Shown here piece by piece: positions 15,361 to 19,569 of a stretch of DNA of 19,569 nucleotides. A model generated the notes under the pieces. It made no database searches and was not told where the DNA came from. It saw only the letters and a program-made list of their open reading frames with translations. A program made the translations under genes and the position numbers. Within the stretch, counting starts at the first letter, position 1. Each line of letters starts with the position of its first letter. Source of the stretch: Deltaproteobacteria bacterium UBA6930 (GTDB lineage Bacteria > Myxococcota_A > UBA9160 > UBA6930); assembly GCA_002450755.1 (NCBI GenBank), contig DKAI01000125.1, forward strand, positions 1 through 19,569, read 5' to 3'.

Positions 15361-16388
15361 ACGCGACTTATAACTACCTTGCCAAAATGCTTAGCACTCC
15401 TTAAATGATCGTAAGCAGCTTTAACTTCCTCCAAGGAGTCAAAATCGAAAACTTGATCGATTGCTGGTCGCAATTTACTTACTTCAATCGAGGCATTCAT
15501 TAACTTGAACATTTCTTTGCTACCGACAAAAATTCCTCTAAGCGTTACCGCATTCAAAATTGCTCCGATTGAAGAGAACCCTCCCGTAGGCCCCGAAAGG
15601 ATCCCGACAAGGCTTACTACACCTCCAACACGGACCGATGCGATTGATTTCTCCAACGTTCCTGAACCGCCGACCTCCACTACTTGGTCAACACCCACAC
15701 CGTTTGTCGCCGCCAAAACCTCCTTTTCCCAATCAGGTTGCTCTCGATAATTTATGGTCACGTCGGCGCCTAGAGAGCGCGCTTTTTCAAGTTTTTTGTT
15801 ACTGCTACTGGTAATAATAACGCGAGCTCCTGCGGCCTTCGCCAGTTGAAGCGTAAATATCGAAACTCCACCCGTTCCTTGAGCCAGAACACTTTGTCCA
15901 GGAATAAGGTTTGCCGCGGTTAACGATTGCCAAGCGGTTAATGCCGCGCAAGGTAGAGTAGACGCTTCTTCGTAAGTCAGATGTGAAGGGGCCTTAACCC
16001 ACCCTCTATCGGGAAGAACAACCCTTTCGGCAAGGGTCCCGTCAAGCCCCCCGCCGAGAGCAGAGGACAATTGACTTGCCTCGGCCGCTCCTGATTCCCA
16101 GTCCCTAAAAAAGGAAGAAGTAACCTTATCTCCAACAGAAAACTCCTCTACATCGGAGCCAATTTCAACAACTTCTCCCGAACCATCTGAAAGTGGTACG
16201 AGAGGTGGATTCCGCACAATTTTGTCGTTCCCTGGATATCCACCAAGCGGAACATTGAGATCTCTGAAATTTAGCGACCATGCTTTCATCTCTACTCGGA
16301 CATCACGAGCACCAATAGGTGCATCGGGTCTCTCCTGACAAGACAAGGCGTCCAGGCCTTTCGGAGCACTGAGCTCGTAAGTCTTCAT
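15357..16388 (-). CDS. Zinc-independent MDR family oxidoreductase (NAD(P)-dependent alcohol dehydrogenase-like)
   Basis: I choose the ATG at 16388 (343 aa, MKTYELSAP), which has AAGGA eight bases upstream. A longer frame from 16442 would add 18 basic residues with no domain content. The GroES-like part contains AWSLNFRDLNVPLGGYPG (36-53) and LSDGSGEVVEIGSDVEEFSVGDKV (66-89). The Rossmann domain opens with AQGTGGVSIFTLQLAKAAGARVI (169-191) and continues with an SLGADVTINYRE segment. Zinc ligands at the usual Cys/His positions are missing, so it is a zinc-less reductase or dehydrogenase rather than a classical alcohol dehydrogenase. It faces away from the SnoaL/CmcJ unit across 179 bases and converges on the methyltransferase. 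The substrate is unknown. Confidence 0.92.
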   Translation of the reverse strand: MKTYELSAPKGLDALSCQERPDAPIGARDVRVEMKAWSLNFRDLNVPLGGYPGNDKIVRNPPLVPLSDGSGEVVEIGSDVEEFSVGDKVTSSFFRDWESGAAEASQLSSALGGGLDGTLAERVVLPDRGWVKAPSHLTYEEASTLPCAALTAWQSLTAANLIPGQSVLAQGTGGVSIFTLQLAKAAGARVIITSSSNKKLEKARSLGADVTINYREQPDWEKEVLAATNGVGVDQVVEVGGSGTLEKSIASVRVGGVVSLVGILSGPTGGFSSIGAILNAVTLRGIFVGSKEMFKLMNASIEVSKLRPAIDQVFDFDSLEEVKAAYDHLRSAKHFGKVVISRV

Positions 16389-16488
16389 ATTTTTATTCCT
16401 TTTTCTCGAGAACGAAGGACGATACAGTATCCGCTGTAGCAAAGCAGGACTCCAATCGCATTTTCCCGTGATCTTACGCTAAATGAGG

Positions 16489-16529
16489 TTGCCAGGAACT
16501 ACTTGCAAACATGTAGAATAGCCTTGGCA
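16489..16529 (+). promoter_or_regulatory. Candidate promoter/operator in the MDR-SnoaL divergent gap
   Basis: TTGCCA (16489-16494) is followed 19 bases later by TAGAAT (16514-16519), a weak sigma-70-like pair pointing to the SnoaL gene. TTGCCA is also the inverted copy of TGGCAA at 16524-16529, so the pair brackets the -10 box as an operator could. Both readings are low confidence. Confidence 0.3.
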
Positions 16530-16567
16530 AAACTTTGTGAATGATGGTTCAAGAAAAGGAGTTTTGT

Positions 16568-17041
16568 ATGGACCTCGAAGACCGACTAGAAAGAGCAGAA
16601 AACGTAGAAAAAATTAGAAACCTAAAGGCCCGTTACTGCGATTTATGTGATGAAGGATACGATGCTGACGGCTTATGCGATCTTTTTACTGAAGACGGAG
16701 TTTGGGACGGAGGTAGCCTCGGAGTTTTTAAGGGTCGCGAGAATCTTCACAATTTTTTTTCTAAATTACCAGAAACACTATCTTTGGCGATTCATCATGT
16801 CACAAACTCATCAATTTTAATCAGCGATGACGGATTATCTGCCGAAGCTAGATGGTATTTGATACAAATGGCTACTCTCAAAAAAGACAATCAAGCGGTA
16901 TGGTTAACAGGGCGCTACGTAGATCAGATTGTTCTTCGGGAAGGGTCGTGGAATTTTCGTCATGTATCGCTTAAAGCTCGCTTCTTTTCCCCCTACGATA
17001 AAGGGTGGGCGGAAGTACCTTTCATGGATTTAACTCGATGA
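16568..17041 (+). CDS. SnoaL/NTF2-like protein (possible dehydratase or isomerase)
   Basis: The start is the ATG at 16568 (157 aa), with AAGGAG six bases upstream. An in-frame ATG at 16541 has no such site. The protein has the pattern of the SnoaL_4 / ring-hydroxylating-dioxygenase-beta-like NTF2 family. An N-terminal helix, LERAENVEKIRNLKARYCDLCDEGYD (7-32), is followed by LFTEDGVWDGGSLGVFKGRENLHNFF (39-64). HHVTN comes at 76-80, then alternating strands to GSWNFRHVSLKARFFSPYDKGW. Catalysis in such folds (scytalone dehydratase, BaiE, ketosteroid isomerase) uses pocket Tyr, Asp and His residues. Y23, D25 and H76/H77 are candidates here. Its stop overlaps the next start in ATGA (17038-17041), so it is translationally coupled to the CmcJ-like oxygenase and probably acts on the same molecule. 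Confidence 0.88.
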   Translation: MDLEDRLERAENVEKIRNLKARYCDLCDEGYDADGLCDLFTEDGVWDGGSLGVFKGRENLHNFFSKLPETLSLAIHHVTNSSILISDDGLSAEARWYLIQMATLKKDNQAVWLTGRYVDQIVLREGSWNFRHVSLKARFFSPYDKGWAEVPFMDLTR

Positions 17042-17913
17042 TTCTTAACGAAGAAGTCAGCAGTGAAATATCTTATTTCCCAGCCCAAGGAGGGAACATC
17101 ACGACAGACGCACCTCTAGATTTTGATATGCGCGAAAGCCGAGGAGTTGGTGATCTCCATTCAGAAAAAATAAAAACGATCATCGGTGATGCGAGGTGCT
17201 CGAAATCTCTAGGACTCGAAACCAGTGGCTTCCAGCTTATTAATCGACCCTCTAGCGTAGAAAATTTTCTAGATAATAAGGAAGTCATGAATGTTTACTA
17301 CGAAGAGTGCAAGGAACTAGCGAGAGAAATCACAGGTGCGTCCTTCGTTTACACCTATGATCATTTAATTCGCGAACCCGGGCGACAAATTTCAGGAGGT
17401 GGAACCGATGGAAAAAGCAATATAACAGGCGGGGATGCAGGAGGCGGTTACATCGGCCTTGCCCACATGGACTACACGACGAATACGACCTGGTCGGACT
17501 ATCTCGCTATCCATGGAGAAAGCCCTCCTGAGCATTCTGCAAGAATAATATCTTTAAATTTCTGGCGTGGCCTGAGCCCTGTTGTTGATGATTTTCCCCT
17601 CGCCGTCTGTGACGCACGAACCGTCAGCGCAACCGATCTTTTCGAAATTAATGTTTTCGGATACGGTGCGAGCAATTACAGTTGGCACAACATAGGTATA
17701 GAGACATACAACGTAAAATTCTCCAAGAACCAACGATGGTTCTACTACCCAAAGATGAAGCCCGAAGAAGTCCTCGTGTTAAAAGCCTACGATTCCTTAG
17801 GTGTCATTGGAAACACCTGCCCTCACGCAGCTTTTTCTAATCCTCGGGCCAATCCAGACTCACCCTCTAGGCGAAGTATTGAGTTGCGAGTTCTCTGTTT
17901 TATTACTGACTGA
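17038..17913 (+). CDS. CmcJ/NvfI (AsaB/GA4-desaturase-like) family oxidoreductase
   Basis: The 291-residue product starts at the ATG at 17038, overlapping the SnoaL stop by four bases. It matches the CmcJ/NvfI family, which is common in fungal secondary metabolism and also found in bacteria. Members include non-haem Fe(II)/2-oxoglutarate enzymes such as NvfI. I see the iron facial triad H143-M-D145 (AHMDYT) and H263 (CPHAAFSNP), followed by RRSIELR (278-283 region), where an Arg can bind the 2-oxoglutarate carboxylate. The middle block NFWRGLSPVVDDFPLAVCDARTV (174-196) is typical of the family. Odd is a glycine-rich stretch at 119-140 just before the HxD motif. The likely reaction is hydroxylation, desaturation or oxidative rearrangement of a small molecule; the substrate is unknown. 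Length is normal. Confidence 0.85.
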   Translation: MILNEEVSSEISYFPAQGGNITTDAPLDFDMRESRGVGDLHSEKIKTIIGDARCSKSLGLETSGFQLINRPSSVENFLDNKEVMNVYYEECKELAREITGASFVYTYDHLIREPGRQISGGGTDGKSNITGGDAGGGYIGLAHMDYTTNTTWSDYLAIHGESPPEHSARIISLNFWRGLSPVVDDFPLAVCDARTVSATDLFEINVFGYGASNYSWHNIGIETYNVKFSKNQRWFYYPKMKPEEVLVLKAYDSLGVIGNTCPHAAFSNPRANPDSPSRRSIELRVLCFITD

Positions 17914-17949
17914 TGAATTTTCAAATATTTTTACTCATAGGAGGAAAGA

Positions 17950-18969
17950 ATGAGTGCCAATCCTTTAGACGGGTTTGAGGTCGATAGATCAAGCATTTCT
18001 ACTATTGGAAACGATTTGCAACGTCCCGAGTGCATCTTGGCCGAAAAAGATGGAACCCTATGGTCTGCCGATGCCAGAGGTGGCGTGGTACGTATACTCG
18101 CTGATGGATCCCAAAAAATCATAACTCAAGATCATCAGGATGATTTCATCACCGCTGGAAGTGACGCTGAACGTTTTGTATCGGGGACTCTACCAAATGG
18201 CCTCGCGTTTGAAAAAAACGGTGACATTCTGATCTCTAACTTTGGCACAGATTGCCTTGAGAGAATGAGCAGAGATGGAAAAACTGAACTCATCTTTGAC
18301 ACTCTTGATGGAGAACCGATCGGAAAAGTAAACTTCATCGCAAGAGATAGCAAGGACAGGATTTGGATCACTGTCTCTACGATGATTCACGATTGGCCAA
18401 AGGCAATCAGCCCAAACGTCGCGGACGGTAAGGTACTCCTATATGAAAACGGAATAGTGCGTACTGTTGCTGATGGTCTTCGCTTTACTAACGAATGCAA
18501 ACTCGATGCCGCAGAACAATATCTTTACGTGGTCCAAACCTGCGGGAGAAATGTAGTGAGATTTAAGATCCGAGAGGATAGTTCTCTTGGCAACCAAGAA
18601 ACGTTTGGTCCAAGCGATCATGGAACTTTTCTTGATGGGATTGCTTTCGATTCATTTGGTAACCTTTGGGGAACCCACGTGATGACCGATCGAATTTTCG
18701 CGATCACTCCCGAAGGGGATCTCCGAATTCTTTTAAGCGACACTTCGAGCGAAGAGATCGCACGAATTGACGAAGCTTTTACCAAAGATGAAGTCACTAC
18801 CGAAGTTTTGCTCTCATGCGAGGGCAAAATCGCGCCATGGATGGCAAGCATTACTTTTGGAGGTAAAGATCTTCGTACGGCTTACATTGGCAGCCTGCGC
18901 GGGACCAATATTCCATACTTCCAATCCCCAGTCGCAGGTCTTCCTTTGGTACATTGGAACAACGGTTGA
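17950..18969 (+). CDS. SMP-30/gluconolactonase/LRE family protein
   Basis: The 339-residue product is a six-bladed beta-propeller of the SMP-30/gluconolactonase family, whose members hydrolyse lactones at a single divalent metal. The metal ligands seen in SMP-30 (Glu, Asn, Asn, Asp) have likely counterparts. These are E27 (QRPEC), N128 (GKVNF), N181 (FTNEC) and D229 (FLDGIAFD). Blade repeats of the type DGTLWSAD and SFGNLWGTH are visible. There is no signal peptide, so it is cytoplasmic. The start has one of the strongest ribosome sites here, TAGGAGGAAAG directly before the ATG. It follows the CmcJ-like oxygenase by 36 bases with no terminator, so it is probably the third gene of that unit, opening a lactone or ester formed upstream (inference). 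Confidence 0.92.
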   Translation: MSANPLDGFEVDRSSISTIGNDLQRPECILAEKDGTLWSADARGGVVRILADGSQKIITQDHQDDFITAGSDAERFVSGTLPNGLAFEKNGDILISNFGTDCLERMSRDGKTELIFDTLDGEPIGKVNFIARDSKDRIWITVSTMIHDWPKAISPNVADGKVLLYENGIVRTVADGLRFTNECKLDAAEQYLYVVQTCGRNVVRFKIREDSSLGNQETFGPSDHGTFLDGIAFDSFGNLWGTHVMTDRIFAITPEGDLRILLSDTSSEEIARIDEAFTKDEVTTEVLLSCEGKIAPWMASITFGGKDLRTAYIGSLRGTNIPYFQSPVAGLPLVHWNNG

Positions 18970-18972
18970 GTC

Positions 18973-18992
18973 GGTAGCTTCTAAAAGCTGCC
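18973..18992. terminator. Hairpin between and across convergent gene ends
   Basis: GGTAGCTT (18973-18980) pairs with AAGCTGCC (18985-18992) around the loop CTAA. That is eight pairs including one G-U. It begins four bases after the SMP-30 stop, and its loop and right arm cover the last codons and stop of the minus-strand gene. No T-run follows on either strand, so it may be a shared RNA 3'-end structure rather than an intrinsic terminator. Confidence 0.4.
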
Positions 18993-19569
18993 TCCCCGCA
19001 AACCTCCATCTCGGGCCACATCCCAGTCCTTACGACAATCCAGGAGAGGAATGATTTTTTCCCCAAAGTCCCGTATTCCAGACACCCACTCGGGCCAACT
19101 AAAAAGTATCCCTTTTACCTTTGGATGAGACGCTATATCGTCAATCTTACGCGCGACTGTTTCGTAGGATCCGATCAATGCGGGAATTCCCATGAACGCC
19201 ATGTTCGCCTCCTCAGGGTTGCCACCTGCGAGCTCGCCCTGTTCCACTGAGCTTCGTATCTGCTGAATATTTCCATCTTGATGAGTGTCAAGTCCAGCGG
19301 GAACGAGCATATTCTCAATTGCTGCAAAGTCGGCCTGTTCAACAATATCGTTGCACATTTGCCAAGCCTTATCGTCGGTCTCTGCCGCGACCAAATGTAG
19401 AAGCGCATATGTGGCAACTTCCTTGCCAGTCGCCTGAGCCATCTTGTCCAGATCATCGGCGAGACGAGGAATTTTCATAGGCGATGAAAAAATAAAATTG
19501 TAACCCCCAATTGTCGAAACGAATTCTCTGCCCGCCCCAGACATTCCAGCCGAAATAATCGGAATATCG
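18981..19569 (-). CDS. LLM class flavin monooxygenase, RutA/SfnG-like (5' end outside window)
   Basis: The frame stays open to the right edge, upstream of the internal Met at 19544, and the added residues (IPIISAGMSGAGREF) belong to the conserved domain. This is therefore the C-terminal part of a longer protein, about 195 residues of an expected 350-380. The segment ISAGMSGAGREFVSTIGGYNF contacts flavin in RutA-like monooxygenases. The end, MAFMGIPALIGSYETVARKI followed by a GILFSWPEWVSGIRDFGEKIIPLL stretch, is typical of the RutA/dimethylsulfone monooxygenase branch. RutA opens the uracil ring at an amide bond using reduced flavin and O2. The substrate here is not known. It converges on the SMP-30 gene with an 11-base gap. 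Its N-terminal half and any partner reductase lie beyond the window. Confidence 0.85.
   Translation of the reverse strand, partial: DIPIISAGMSGAGREFVSTIGGYNFIFSSPMKIPRLADDLDKMAQATGKEVATYALLHLVAAETDDKAWQMCNDIVEQADFAAIENMLVPAGLDTHQDGNIQQIRSSVEQGELAGGNPEEANMAFMGIPALIGSYETVARKIDDIASHPKVKGILFSWPEWVSGIRDFGEKIIPLLDCRKDWDVARDGGLRGGSF

Noticed and set aside
16389..16442. Longer N-terminus (18 residues) for the MDR oxidoreductase
   Set aside because: The extension is basic with no domain match; the ATG at 16388 has AAGGA upstream and starts the GroES-like strand.

Overview
The window is a gene-dense stretch (gaps of at most about 280 bases, moderate GC near 48% by eye) of a free-living bacterial chromosome. 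It carries many short, mixed-strand catabolic transcription units: CoA-transferase, acyl-CoA dehydrogenase, acyl-CoA carboxyltransferase, two flavin monooxygenases, two zinc-less MDR reductases, SMP-30, SnoaL and CmcJ/NvfI families. A DUF938 methyltransferase and a DUF1800/Tat-signal pair suggest an uncultured, probably aquatic or marine, proteobacterium-like organism. The taxon is inference and cannot be fixed from these genes. I see no rRNA, tRNA, CRISPR array, insertion sequence or phage gene.

Layout. (1) 1-1904, minus: a DUF1800 secreted protein followed 10 bases later by the first 19 codons of a Tat-exported partner, probably DUF1501, which runs off the left edge. (2) 2185-7508, plus: a small conserved protein, then a tight cluster of CaiB/BaiF CoA-transferase, a short protein resembling the N,N-dimethylformamidase (DMFase) small subunit, a DMFase-type large subunit and an acyl-CoA dehydrogenase. 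(3) 7552-9102, minus: an acyl-CoA carboxyltransferase, divergent from a quinone-oxidoreductase-type MDR at 9178-10158. (4) 10235-11847, minus: a metallo-beta-lactamase-fold hydrolase and a three-His cupin resembling acetylacetone dioxygenase. These are divergent from a DUF938 methyltransferase. (5) 12570-13427, minus: an alpha/beta hydrolase divergent from a luciferase-like monooxygenase plus SAM methyltransferase pair (13488-15360). (6) 15357-16388, minus: a second MDR, divergent from a SnoaL / CmcJ-NvfI oxygenase / SMP-30 unit (16568-18969). (7) The right edge holds the 3' part of a RutA/SfnG-like flavin monooxygenase on the minus strand.

The most interesting unit is the DMFase-like pair. 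Its large subunit keeps the Tyr and His-Pro-Glu motifs that resemble the mononuclear iron site of DMFase, and its small subunit is adjacent but shortened. It lies between a CoA-transferase and an acyl-CoA dehydrogenase, which are not the usual neighbours for growth on DMF. My inference is a pathway in which an amide is hydrolysed, the released acid is converted to a CoA thioester, and the thioester is desaturated. The substrate is unknown. Elsewhere, oxygenases, hydrolases, dehydratase-like and lactonase-like proteins form small units that look like peripheral catabolism of organic compounds.
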